Source of the DNA: Oscillospiraceae bacterium
GTDB lineage: Bacteria > Bacillota > Clostridia > Oscillospirales > Oscillospiraceae
Reading direction: 5' to 3'
DNA: 39,990 bases
Assembly (NCBI GenBank): GCA_902775985.1
Contig: CACYOR010000013.1
Span: forward strand, 1-39,990
Of the stretch, positions 22,329-30,788 are shown piece after piece (the first letter of the stretch is position 1; each line of letters opens with the position of its first letter). The notes below the pieces were generated by a model. It was not told where the DNA came from. It worked only from the letters and a program-made list of their open reading frames with translations, and ran no database searches. The translations under genes were made by a program, and so were the position numbers.

Positions 22329-24656
22329 TCATTCCAGCCTCAGCATCCATTGCAGTACCTGACGTGCGTTTTCTATCAAAGTGTTCCGGGAGATCAATCC
22401 CAGTTCCATGGCCTTTTGCAATCGTCTAAGGCTGCCGTGGGGCATGCGCACATTGTTGCCCGCCAGAGCCTCCCGATAGTGCTCCGCCCAGTTGCCCCAG
22501 TCTGTCACCACAAGGCCGTCGTAGCCCCACTCCTCCCGGAGGATCCCGGTCAGCAGTTCCTCATTTTCCGAGGTATAGGTACCGTTCAGCAGGTTATAGG
22601 CGGTCATAATGCTCCAGACGTCACTCTCTTTTACAACGATTTTAAATGCCTTCAGATAAATCTCTCGCAGTGCCCGTTCAGAAACCCGGGAATCGCTTGC
22701 GTATCGGTTGGTTTCCTTGTTGTTGCAGCAGAAGTGTTTCACACAGGCGGAAACATTTTGGGACTGGATCCCCCGCACCATGGCGGCGGCCAGCTTTCCC
22801 GCCACCAGCGGGTCCTCCGAATAGTATTCAAAATTCCGGCCGCACAGGGGACTTCTATGGATATTGATGGCAGGGGTCAGCCACATACCGATGTTGTTCT
22901 CCAAAACCTCTTTCGCGCCCGTCTGGCCCACCGCATAGATCAGTTCCGTGTCCCAAGTGCAGGCAAGCAGCGTTGCCACCGGCCAGGCTGTGGTTTTCAC
23001 CCCTCGGTCGGGGACGATCCGAAGTCCGGCAGGGCCGTCGGCGGTCATCACCGCCGGAATGCCCAGATAGTCCAGTCCGCCGATACCCCTTGTATCTGCC
23101 ACGCCCCGGTTGGGAGTGCCGCCCAGCAGGGTAATCAGCTCGTCATCCGTCAGACTTTCCAGGAACGCTTCCGTGGTCACTTCACCGGAGGCTGCCTGTT
23201 CAAAATTCAGCCGCCCTTCCGGAATTTTGATACCTCTGGAATCGGGCAGGATGTGTTCGGCATCCCAGCTGTGCTTCTCCGGCCATCCGGCGGTGTCGTA
23301 CAGGGTTGGATACTCGCCGGTTTCCAGATCCTCGAAGCTGCCGTCCGCTTTCAGGCGGCGGGGCAGCTTGGCAGGAACGCAGCGGTTCTTCACCTGCTCC
23401 GTGATCCGCTCCGCTTCATTGACAAAATGACCCACCTCTTCCAGAGCGCGGACACAATTTCCCACCAGAATCGTGTAGCTTCCCGCCGGCAATACAAAAG
23501 CTGCCAGCTTTTCATCGTAGGCGGCAAGCTCGGCGGTGGGGAAGGTCAGGGTCAATTCCTGCGCCTGGCCCGGCTGGAGCAGCCGGGTCTTTTGGAATGT
23601 CCGCAGTTCCAGCTTCGGCATGTCGAGACGGCATTGGGGCGCGGAAGAATAGATCTGCACCACTTCCCGGCCCGCCGTATTTCCGGTGTTGGTTGCCCGG
23701 ACAGTGACAGAAATTTCCTCGTCATCTCCTTGCGAAATCAGCGGTTCCAGACGGAACGTGGTGTAGGACAGGCCAAAACCAAAGGGATAGTTGACTTTCT
23801 CCGCCGCACCGGGGATCGTCTCAAAATATCGGTAGCCCACGAAAATATCCTCGGTGTAGCAGACATAATCCCTGGATTCATTGAAGCCGGCCGAGGAGGG
23901 ATAGTCGTCAAAAGATGCCGCGAAGGTATCCGTCAGCTTGCCGGAGGGGTTTACGTCGCCGCAGAGGATATCTGCCTCCGCCATAGCCCCCTCCATGCCG
24001 CCCTGCCAGGCCAGCAGCACGGCGCCGATCTTTGGATTACAGGCAAACCAGGAGGTGTCCACCATGCCGCCCACATTCAGGACGACCACAATCCGGTCAA
24101 AACGGGCACAGACATCCGACACCATCTTTTGTTCTTCCAGTGACAAGTAGAAATCGCCGTCGTTTGGCTCCCCCTTACGATCCCAGTCCTCGGCAGAAAA
24201 CCGGCAGATGCTGATAACAGCGGTATCGCACTCCATCGCCGCCTGCTCAAGAAGTGCCGCAGGTATCTCCGGCTCCACAGTAAACCCCGGTTCTTTCCCC
24301 GCCGCCCGCTGGCTTGCCACATTTTCCCGGTAGAATTCATGCAGCGGAGCAAAAATATTCACCTTTCCCTCTGCCGCCTTTTCCTCCATGCCATCGCAGA
24401 GGTTTCGGACATAGGCCACGGTCACGTTGCCGCTTCCGCCGCCGCCTTTCACATAGTCCACGCTGGCCTTGCCGAACAGTGCCACGCGGCTTCCCCGTTT
24501 CAGGGGAAGCAGACGGTTTTCATTTTTCAGAAGTACCATACCCTCCGCTGCCACTTTCCGGGACAGCGCAATATGTTCCTTTGAACCAGTCACGATTTTC
24601 CCATCCTCGCCCAAAGGCCGCACGGGCATGAATTTGTATCTCTGCCATTTACTCAT
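22329..24656 (-). CDS. Glycoside hydrolase family 3 (beta-glucosidase type), permuted domain order
   Basis: A 775-residue cytoplasmic beta-glycosidase. The order is reversed relative to most GH3 enzymes: the alpha/beta sandwich domain comes first (AAEGMVLLKNENRLLPL near residue 40, then the Gly-rich KGGGGSGNV), a fibronectin-like domain follows (about 310-410, NTGNTAGREVVQIY), and the TIM barrel comes last, with the nucleophile Asp719 in VVTDWGNW. This layout is known for some rumen and gut Firmicutes enzymes. Exo-acting beta-glucosidase or beta-xylosidase activity is likely; the substrate cannot be fixed. The start at 24656 has AAGGAG seven bases upstream. No signal peptide is present. It lies downstream of the GH2 gene, separated by a MITE-like repeat. 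Confidence 0.93.
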   Translation of the reverse strand: MSKWQRYKFMPVRPLGEDGKIVTGSKEHIALSRKVAAEGMVLLKNENRLLPLKRGSRVALFGKASVDYVKGGGGSGNVTVAYVRNLCDGMEEKAAEGKVNIFAPLHEFYRENVASQRAAGKEPGFTVEPEIPAALLEQAAMECDTAVISICRFSAEDWDRKGEPNDGDFYLSLEEQKMVSDVCARFDRIVVVLNVGGMVDTSWFACNPKIGAVLLAWQGGMEGAMAEADILCGDVNPSGKLTDTFAASFDDYPSSAGFNESRDYVCYTEDIFVGYRYFETIPGAAEKVNYPFGFGLSYTTFRLEPLISQGDDEEISVTVRATNTGNTAGREVVQIYSSAPQCRLDMPKLELRTFQKTRLLQPGQAQELTLTFPTAELAAYDEKLAAFVLPAGSYTILVGNCVRALEEVGHFVNEAERITEQVKNRCVPAKLPRRLKADGSFEDLETGEYPTLYDTAGWPEKHSWDAEHILPDSRGIKIPEGRLNFEQAASGEVTTEAFLESLTDDELITLLGGTPNRGVADTRGIGGLDYLGIPAVMTADGPAGLRIVPDRGVKTTAWPVATLLACTWDTELIYAVGQTGAKEVLENNIGMWLTPAINIHRSPLCGRNFEYYSEDPLVAGKLAAAMVRGIQSQNVSACVKHFCCNNKETNRYASDSRVSERALREIYLKAFKIVVKESDVWSIMTAYNLLNGTYTSENEELLTGILREEWGYDGLVVTDWGNWAEHYREALAGNNVRMPHGSLRRLQKAMELGLISRNTLIENARQVLQWMLRLE

Positions 24657-24673
24657 TTCCATTCTCCTTGTTT

Positions 24674-24840
24674 TAGGGCAACACCGCATAATTCGGCAAG
24701 GAAGCTCAGCGAGAGATTTTGTGCCATTTCAAAGTTTCAAAAACGGGGGAATACTGTATGTATTTCCCGTTTTTGGAACTGCAGAAATGGCGCAAAAGAT
24801 CCGCTGAGATCCGCTGACGCAATTGTGCGGTGTTGCCTTA
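24674..24840. mobile_element. MITE-like 167-bp inverted repeat between the GH3 and GH2 genes
   Basis: The two halves are imperfect inverted copies over almost their full length. The left end reads TAGGGCAACACCGCATAATT and the right end, on the other strand, TAAGGCAACACCGCACAATT. The similarity continues through TTTTGTGCCATTTC versus TTTTGCGCCATTTC and AAAAACGGG to the centre. It contains no gene, and TTA flanks both ends, consistent with a short target duplication. A non-autonomous transposable element is likely; as RNA it would fold into one long hairpin. Confidence 0.75.
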
Positions 24841-24912
24841 GATAAACGGTCTGCTTATGTCCGGCATCCTTGGGGGACTGACCGTCGGGAATCTATTGTT
24901 CTTCCTAAATTC

Positions 24913-27669
24913 TCAAAGCCGGAACCGGAAGGAGAAACAGATATCCTTTTCAGCGGAAACCCGATACGCTTCTTCCATATTGGCTCCCCAGCTGTCAATG
25001 CCGCCAACGCCCCGCATGGCGCAGCAGAGCGTCACCACCGTTCTGCAGGGAGCGGGCAGCTCGTCAGCGTGGAAGGCCTCGCTCAGCTGCTGAGGGGTAT
25101 AGGGAATGGCAGAAAAAGCAAAGGGCGCCCCATCCTTTTGAATCGTCAAAGCATGACCCGCCAGACGGAGGATCATTTGGTGGGTGTCCATATGACAGCT
25201 GCACTCCTGGGGAACCAGATAGTCCGCGATGTGTGGCACTTCGCTGTAGGTGCCGAAAATACCGCCCTTCTTCCTGTCCGGGTAGGTTTCCCCGGACAGG
25301 CCGACCCACTCCACCTGTTCGACTGGAACCGGCGTTGCAAACCGCAGGCCGAACAGCGGAAGCTCCGGCCGCCCCTCCATGCCAAAGTAGTGGACATCCA
25401 CTTTCATGCAGCACTCGCTGTCAACGGAGTAAGTTACCTCCGTTTTCAGGCCGGGCATGGCGGGGGCAGTGTAGGTATAGCGAATGGAGACCATATCCTC
25501 CGATTCTTCCAAAACCTGAATGTCGCCGCACTTCTGCCAAGCGTCCACAGCCGCCCAAATGGAACTGGCTGCGGCAAAGCCATTGCCCAAGTCGTTTTCC
25601 GTGGGAGCACGCCAGAAGGCAGGCCGGGGCGCGCGCCACAGCCACTGCTGTCCGTCAGAAATCAGGGAAACCGGGCCGCCCTCCGGATAGGAGAACAGGA
25701 TCTCAAAATTCTTCCCGGAAACCCCCAGTGCGCCGTCGCCGTGCACAATCTTCAGCGGTTGATTTTGTCCGCTTTCCTGCACCCGGAACGCTTCCGCCCC
25801 AGATGCATTGGCAGTGTCCTGCGCTTTCCGGGCTTCTGCGCCGGAATACCAGTAGCGCACCTCCTGCATGGCGGGCTTTTCCCTGCCGTCCGCAAAAACA
25901 ATGCCGTTGCCGCTGAACGCATAGTCGCTCTGCCGCTCGCCAAAGTCTCCGCCGTAGCCCAGAACCTTTTCCCCATTGGCGTTCTCATGCCACAGCGCCT
26001 GATCCATATAATCCCAGATGAAACCGCCCTGATACTGCCGGTATTCTTCTTCCAGACGGATGTAGCTTTCCATGCCGCCCAGAGAATTGCCCATGTCGTG
26101 CATATACTCGCAGAGAAGAAAGGGCTTTTTGGGATTGCTTTGCAGATAGGCCCGAATGGCATCCGGATACGCGTACATCCGGCTTTCCACATCGGAAATT
26201 GCGTCAAAGGCACGGTTGTGGAACACGCCCTCATAGTGAACCAGCCGGCTGGGATCCTGGGCGCGGAAGTAGTCCGCCATTGCCAGAATGTCCTCCCCGG
26301 CGTAGGACTCGTTTCCGCAGGACCAGAACAGGATGGAAACATGGTTTTTATCCCGCTCAAACATGGACATTGCCCGGTCAAGCACGCAGTCCTTCCATTG
26401 AGGGAGGCTTCCGGGAACGTTCCAGCTTGGTTCAATTTTCCCCAGCTTCTGCCAGGAACCGTGGCTTTCCAGGTTCGTCTCGTCCATCATGTAGATGCCG
26501 CTTTGGTCGCACATATGATACCACGGTGTCTGATTGGGGTAATGGCAGGTGCGGACAGCATTGATATGATTGCGGCGGAAGGTCTCCATGGCCCGCTCCA
26601 TATCCTTCATGCCGATGGCACGGCCTGTGCTTGGATTCCATTCGTGACGGTTGACCCCGTGAATCACCAGCCGCTGACCGTTGAGGAGCATGATTCCGTC
26701 CTTTAATTCAAACCGGCGGAAACCGATGTCATAAGGAATTACTTCCAGCACTTCCCCAGAGGCGGCAGTCAGGGTCAGAACCGCATGATAGAGATTGGGT
26801 GTTTCGTGGCACCATGGCTGGATATTGGGGAAGATAAATTCTGGACTGACATGGTATTTTCCGTCAAAGCTCAAAGGCAAATCCTCGTCCATCAGGCCGT
26901 CAATGGCACAATGGAGGGTTACGCTTTCCGTTTCACCGCTGAGGAGCAAACGGATTTTCAGCTTGCCGGTGGTATTGTCCTCCAAAAGCGTGGTTTGCAG
27001 CCACAGGTCGTCCACATTCGCGGCGGGCTTGGCGTAGAGAAACACGCTGCGGAAGATGCCGCTGAACCGGAAGAAGTCCTGATCCTCCAGCCAAGCCGCG
27101 CTGCTGTGCTGATAGACCTCCACGCACAGGCGGTTCCCGGTTTCCCGGACGTAGGGAGTCAGGTCAAAGTCCGAGGGGGTGAAGCTGTCCTCGGCGTAGC
27201 CAACGAAGTGGCCGTTGAGCCAGACATAGAACGCCTGCTCCACACCCTGAAAGGAAATGCACACCCGCTTCCCCAGCAGTCCCGGCTCCAAATCGAACCG
27301 GCGTACATAGCTGCCCACATGGGTATTCTCCCAGTCGATTTCCGGGGGACGAAGTTCCGCGTGGCCATCCCAGGGGTACAGGGTGTTGATGTACTGAATT
27401 TCACCATAGCCCTGCAGCTCCATATGTCCGGGCACCTGAATCGTACCGAAATCGGAATCGTCGAAATCTTCCTGCCAGAAGTCAGCCGGACGCCGCCGGG
27501 GATTTTTGCTCCACGCAAAGCTCCACTGCCCATCCAAGCTCTGGCGCAGGGAGGTTTTTCCCTGTGCCATTTCTTCCGGGTTGGCAAAGCAAATGTGGTC
27601 AGAATGGGCATCCAGCCGGTTGACCCTGAAAACGGTTGGGTCTGTGAGCCAATCCAAATTCGCATTCAT
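24913..27669 (-). CDS. lacZ: Glycoside hydrolase family 2 beta-galactosidase (LacZ type)
   Basis: A 918-residue cytoplasmic enzyme with the LacZ five-domain layout: a jelly-roll sugar-binding domain (about 40-215, including FQGVEQAFYVWLNGHFVGYA), an Ig-like domain, the TIM barrel with acid/base Glu454 in FWSCGNES and nucleophile Glu521 in LLCEYMHDMGN, a further Ig domain, and a C-terminal beta-galactosidase small-chain domain (about 640-915). It hydrolyses terminal beta-galactosides; some GH2 members of this shape act on other beta-linked sugars. The start has GAAGGAG eight bases upstream. It sits 39 bases after the GH43 gene, so it is in the same minus-strand operon. Confidence 0.93.
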   Translation of the reverse strand: MNANLDWLTDPTVFRVNRLDAHSDHICFANPEEMAQGKTSLRQSLDGQWSFAWSKNPRRRPADFWQEDFDDSDFGTIQVPGHMELQGYGEIQYINTLYPWDGHAELRPPEIDWENTHVGSYVRRFDLEPGLLGKRVCISFQGVEQAFYVWLNGHFVGYAEDSFTPSDFDLTPYVRETGNRLCVEVYQHSSAAWLEDQDFFRFSGIFRSVFLYAKPAANVDDLWLQTTLLEDNTTGKLKIRLLLSGETESVTLHCAIDGLMDEDLPLSFDGKYHVSPEFIFPNIQPWCHETPNLYHAVLTLTAASGEVLEVIPYDIGFRRFELKDGIMLLNGQRLVIHGVNRHEWNPSTGRAIGMKDMERAMETFRRNHINAVRTCHYPNQTPWYHMCDQSGIYMMDETNLESHGSWQKLGKIEPSWNVPGSLPQWKDCVLDRAMSMFERDKNHVSILFWSCGNESYAGEDILAMADYFRAQDPSRLVHYEGVFHNRAFDAISDVESRMYAYPDAIRAYLQSNPKKPFLLCEYMHDMGNSLGGMESYIRLEEEYRQYQGGFIWDYMDQALWHENANGEKVLGYGGDFGERQSDYAFSGNGIVFADGREKPAMQEVRYWYSGAEARKAQDTANASGAEAFRVQESGQNQPLKIVHGDGALGVSGKNFEILFSYPEGGPVSLISDGQQWLWRAPRPAFWRAPTENDLGNGFAAASSIWAAVDAWQKCGDIQVLEESEDMVSIRYTYTAPAMPGLKTEVTYSVDSECCMKVDVHYFGMEGRPELPLFGLRFATPVPVEQVEWVGLSGETYPDRKKGGIFGTYSEVPHIADYLVPQECSCHMDTHQMILRLAGHALTIQKDGAPFAFSAIPYTPQQLSEAFHADELPAPCRTVVTLCCAMRGVGGIDSWGANMEEAYRVSAEKDICFSFRFRL

Positions 27670-27708
27670 AATCCATGCTCCTTCGCTGTCATAATGGCAG
27701 TTTTGATT

Positions 27709-29385
27709 CTATCCAAGGCAGAACACATCGCCCCGGATCACACCGTGTTCGTTGAAACAGTCAACACGAACCCATGCCGGTTGCCCTTTGATCAACGCGG
27801 TGATGGCCGCTTCCCGGTAGCCATACACCATTTTGCTGTGGTATAATTTATCCGGGGCATAACCCCAGGAGATACAGGCATTCGCGCCCTCGCCGGACTC
27901 CCAACGGAGAAAGCCATCCAGAGGAAGCCTCCGGCATTCCAGAACCCTCGCCTTTTCGGGGGCCTGACCCTGAGAAATACCGAATACCCGCAGCCCGGAA
28001 ATCCGCGCCGTCTGATGATAGGGCAGTTCCGTCACCGTCAGACGGATATATCTTGCCTGAACCCCTTCCTCCTTCACCACCAGATCGTGGGGCAGATCCG
28101 TATCGCAGGCTCGCTTATCTTCCATAATATCCCATGCTTTTCCATCCATGGACGCTTCCAGCAGCCAGCGGGTGTGAAGAGGCCGATCTTCAATGACCCG
28201 GGGAACCCCCAGGAACTGACTCCACACTGCGTCTTTTGGGGGTTTCACCCGGAGGGCATCATCGGCAAAGTTCACCTGTACCGCATGAACCATGCAGCTT
28301 TGCTCCAGATCCAGGGTCAGCTGGGGACAGGGGTCGGAATCGTCCGCGCTCCACCAGGAGCGGATATTTTCGTCTTCGTCCACAGCCCACTGCGGATGCG
28401 CTCCTGAGCTTGCCCGGACGGGCTTGCCGTAGGAAAGGAGCATCCATTCCGGGTCAGACCAGGCGGGCGCGTCCATGGCGCGGGGCCAGTCACCGAAGCG
28501 CTGGTCGCAGTACAGGACCCCATCGCTGTCAAATCCGGCCTTCCAAAGACCAAGCCGACGTTCGTAGGGATGGGTACAGCTGATCCGCAGAGTGTCTGCG
28601 TGCCAATAGGTGCCATCCCGATCTTTCAAGGTAGAACCGTGGCCGGAGCCGGTGATAAACCCGCCGGGCTGGAAGGAATAGGGATTGCTCGGTGCAGGCT
28701 GGTAGGAGCCAAGAGGCGTGTCCGCCACATAGACCCCATCGGAATAGACGTTGAATTCCGTTCCCGGCGCGGCGTACTGTAAATAATATTTTCCCTTGTA
28801 TTTGGTCATCCACGCCCCTTCAATGTAGGGGGCAGTTCCGTTGGGTCGGTTATCTTCGCCGAAACGCTCAAAGCCGTGCCGTTCCGGCTGACCCCAGATC
28901 AGCCCCGCAGGGGCGCAGAGAGGCTTCATGGTTTCTTTTTCCAATTCAACACCCCAAATCGGGGACGTATTGGTGCAGCCCCAGAAGAAATACAGCCGCC
29001 CGTCCTCATCCTGAAATAAATGAGGATCCCAGAATTCAAAGCTGGCCGGAACCTTTTCAAAGGGGACATGGACGGGATCGGGACTGTGGTAGAACGCGCC
29101 GTTCCTGCCGCCTCTGGAAGCGGAAAACCAAAGCGCTCCGTCAATGACGCACACATCCGGTGCGTAGTCATGGATGGGGATCTCCGCCGTGAAGGGGTGA
29201 AATTCCCAGCTGCACAAATCTGTACTTGTGAAGAAGCCTCCGGTCATAGACGGAAACAGCCAGTAGCGGTCTTTGAAAAAGATCAGGCTGGGGTCAGCCG
29301 CCTCCCGGAACGCGGTATCCACCCCATTGCGGACGGATAACTGATACTTGTAGGGAAGATTCAATGGATTGCAGTAGTATTTCAT
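27709..29385 (-). CDS. Glycoside hydrolase family 43 protein with C-terminal discoidin-like and Fn3-like domains
   Basis: A 558-residue enzyme with a five-bladed propeller (about 20-310). The three GH43 acidic residues are visible: Asp31 in REAADPSL, Asp120 in FWDPHLFQDEDG and Glu189 in YIEGAWMTKYKG. From about 330 to 465 an F5/8 type C-like domain follows (GKPVRASSGAHPQWAVDEDE through YIRLTVTELP), then a short strand-rich tail. Such enzymes remove arabinose or xylose, in some subfamilies galactose, from side chains. The discoidin-like domain is usual in extracellular enzymes, but no signal peptide is present. GAGGGGGAAAC precedes the start, and only 12 bases separate it from the upstream oxidoreductase gene. 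Confidence 0.85.
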   Translation of the reverse strand: MKYYCNPLNLPYKYQLSVRNGVDTAFREAADPSLIFFKDRYWLFPSMTGGFFTSTDLCSWEFHPFTAEIPIHDYAPDVCVIDGALWFSASRGGRNGAFYHSPDPVHVPFEKVPASFEFWDPHLFQDEDGRLYFFWGCTNTSPIWGVELEKETMKPLCAPAGLIWGQPERHGFERFGEDNRPNGTAPYIEGAWMTKYKGKYYLQYAAPGTEFNVYSDGVYVADTPLGSYQPAPSNPYSFQPGGFITGSGHGSTLKDRDGTYWHADTLRISCTHPYERRLGLWKAGFDSDGVLYCDQRFGDWPRAMDAPAWSDPEWMLLSYGKPVRASSGAHPQWAVDEDENIRSWWSADDSDPCPQLTLDLEQSCMVHAVQVNFADDALRVKPPKDAVWSQFLGVPRVIEDRPLHTRWLLEASMDGKAWDIMEDKRACDTDLPHDLVVKEEGVQARYIRLTVTELPYHQTARISGLRVFGISQGQAPEKARVLECRRLPLDGFLRWESGEGANACISWGYAPDKLYHSKMVYGYREAAITALIKGQPAWVRVDCFNEHGVIRGDVFCLG

Positions 29386-29397
29386 AACGTTTCCCCC

Positions 29398-30624
29398 TCA
29401 AATATGGTCTGCCGTTGCCGCGTAGCTGTCCTGTTTCTCCGCGGCGGGAACCCAGCTGTCATCGAAATGAATGATAACCCCGGTATCCGCCAAGGCTTTT
29501 TGCAGCTTCTCAATGGGGATATTGGCAATGGGAACATCATGGGTAGCTGCCAGAGCGGCGGCGATCCCCGCCGCCTGGCCGGTGAGAACCGCAGGAGGAA
29601 TGACCCGCAGCACATCCCAGCCCCAGCCGGAGGCGGAGGCGCTTCGGCCGCAGGTAATCAGATTGTCAAACCCATCCTTGACCAGAACCCCGTAAGGGAC
29701 TTCGTACAGCCGATCCCGGAACTCAAAATCGCAAATGGTGCCGATGGAGGTATCACAGTGCCGGTAGCAGTCTTCGCCGGTCAGCGTCGCGTTTCCCCGG
29801 ATCCGGCGGGCGGTGCGCAGTTGGGGGATACCGGGAAGCATGTGAATATTCTGCTCCATGCCGCAGTTTCCGCTTTCCTTTTCGTACATCCGAAGCTGGT
29901 TTTCCTGCAAATACTGATTGATGGTTTCCATATCGCAGCCCATATAGGGGGGCTTCCCCTCGGGCTGGAACTGTCCGTGGAGGTTGGCCGCGCCGCCGTA
30001 GGGATGGTAGTAGGCAAGGAAAATGTTCTTCTTCTCCACAGCTGCCCGGCAGCCGCCAAGGGTGATGCCCTCGCCGTAATAGGTGAAGAAATTTTCCCCA
30101 TCGGTGGTGGGAACCCCGGCCTGCTTCATGATGGAGGCGTCGCCGGTGGCATCCACCAGAACGCCGCAGGGATAAAACCGCCTGCCGGATTTTCCGTCGA
30201 TGATCACGCCCGCGCAGTGCCCTCCCACCATGACCGGGGCGGAAATCAGCGCGTCATAGAGGATCTCCACGCCTTCATCCGTCAACAGTTTCAGCAGGGT
30301 CAGAGAGAACATCCCGCCAGAAAACCAGGTATCGCTGCGCTGTGTGGTTTCGTGCTCCGGCTCTCCCTGCTTCCAATCGGGATAGAGGGTGTTGAAGCTG
30401 TGAGCCAGAGAAAGCTGCAAAAGCTCCTGCGCCATGCCCTTGATGATGTATTTTCCCCGGCCGTTGCACAGGGGAACCCAGTAGTTCACCAGGCCGGAGG
30501 TCGCCAGTCCTCCCAGAACGCACCCGGACAGTGCCGCCGCCGCACCGGCTACTCCACCGCCGCAGACGATCAGATCGTATTTCTTTGCCACGGGAATCCT
30601 TTCCTGCCACGTTAAATCTTCCAT
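29398..30624 (-). CDS. FAD-dependent oxidoreductase (FAD_oxidored family) with a truncated Rossmann fold
   Basis: A 408-residue flavoprotein of the PF12831-like group. The N-terminal FAD motif CGGGVAGAAAAL (21-32) is intact and GRSASASGWGWDVLRVIPP with TGQAAGIAAALA closes the family C-terminus; VDATGDAS is also typical. Between AAAAL and LGGLATSGL there are only SGCV, where homologues carry roughly 13 more residues including the second beta strand and the Glu that binds FAD ribose. The fold may therefore be compromised. It heads the minus-strand operon oxidoreductase-GH43-GH2(-GH3). A substrate is not known; oxidation of a sugar or glycoside is inferred from the neighbours. Confidence 0.82.
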   Translation of the reverse strand: MEDLTWQERIPVAKKYDLIVCGGGVAGAAAALSGCVLGGLATSGLVNYWVPLCNGRGKYIIKGMAQELLQLSLAHSFNTLYPDWKQGEPEHETTQRSDTWFSGGMFSLTLLKLLTDEGVEILYDALISAPVMVGGHCAGVIIDGKSGRRFYPCGVLVDATGDASIMKQAGVPTTDGENFFTYYGEGITLGGCRAAVEKKNIFLAYYHPYGGAANLHGQFQPEGKPPYMGCDMETINQYLQENQLRMYEKESGNCGMEQNIHMLPGIPQLRTARRIRGNATLTGEDCYRHCDTSIGTICDFEFRDRLYEVPYGVLVKDGFDNLITCGRSASASGWGWDVLRVIPPAVLTGQAAGIAAALAATHDVPIANIPIEKLQKALADTGVIIHFDDSWVPAAEKQDSYAATADHI

Positions 30625-30648
30625 GAGGCCACATCCTTTCCAAAACTC

Positions 30649-30654
30649 ATTATA
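30649..30654 (-). promoter_or_regulatory. Extended -10 promoter of the glycosidase operon
   Basis: The minus strand carries TCTGCTATAAT, a perfect -10 with a TGn extension and no good -35, about 25 bases before the oxidoreductase start. The weak -35 fits activation by the AraC-type regulator nearby. Confidence 0.55.
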
Positions 30655-30706
30655 GCAGATGAAGTGGGAGAGAGGGTAGTGCGCTTTTGATACTTTTTTA
30701 CGAATT

Positions 30707-30720
30707 CTTTACCCGTAAAG
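30707..30720. promoter_or_regulatory. 14-bp palindrome in the divergent control region
   Basis: CTTTAC-CC-GTAAAG lies between the divergent promoters. A wider inverted pair, GCGCTTT at 30681-30687 and AAAGCGC at 30718-30724, surrounds it. It is a candidate operator; the binding factor is not known. Confidence 0.45.
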
Positions 30721-30730
30721 CGCGGTTCTC

Positions 30731-30760
30731 TTTACAAAGTGACGAAACCCATTATATAAT
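30731..30760 (+). promoter_or_regulatory. Predicted sigma-A promoter of the sensor-regulator-transporter operon
   Basis: TTTACA (30731-30736) and a perfect TATAAT (30755-30760) are 18 bases apart. The GGAGG ribosome site follows at 30776-30780 before the ATG at 30789. Confidence 0.65.
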
Positions 30761-30788
30761 CCAAATCACAAAGCCGGAGGAACACAAT

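Noticed and set aside
22350-24143. 597-codon open frame antisense to the GH3 gene
   Set aside because: The GH3 frame shows domains and catalytic residues and has a good ribosome site. The antisense frame has none of these and only reflects base composition.
24823-26706. 627-codon open frame antisense to the GH2 gene
   Set aside because: It overlaps a complete LacZ-type enzyme with both catalytic Glu residues; no motif, signal or ribosome site supports it.
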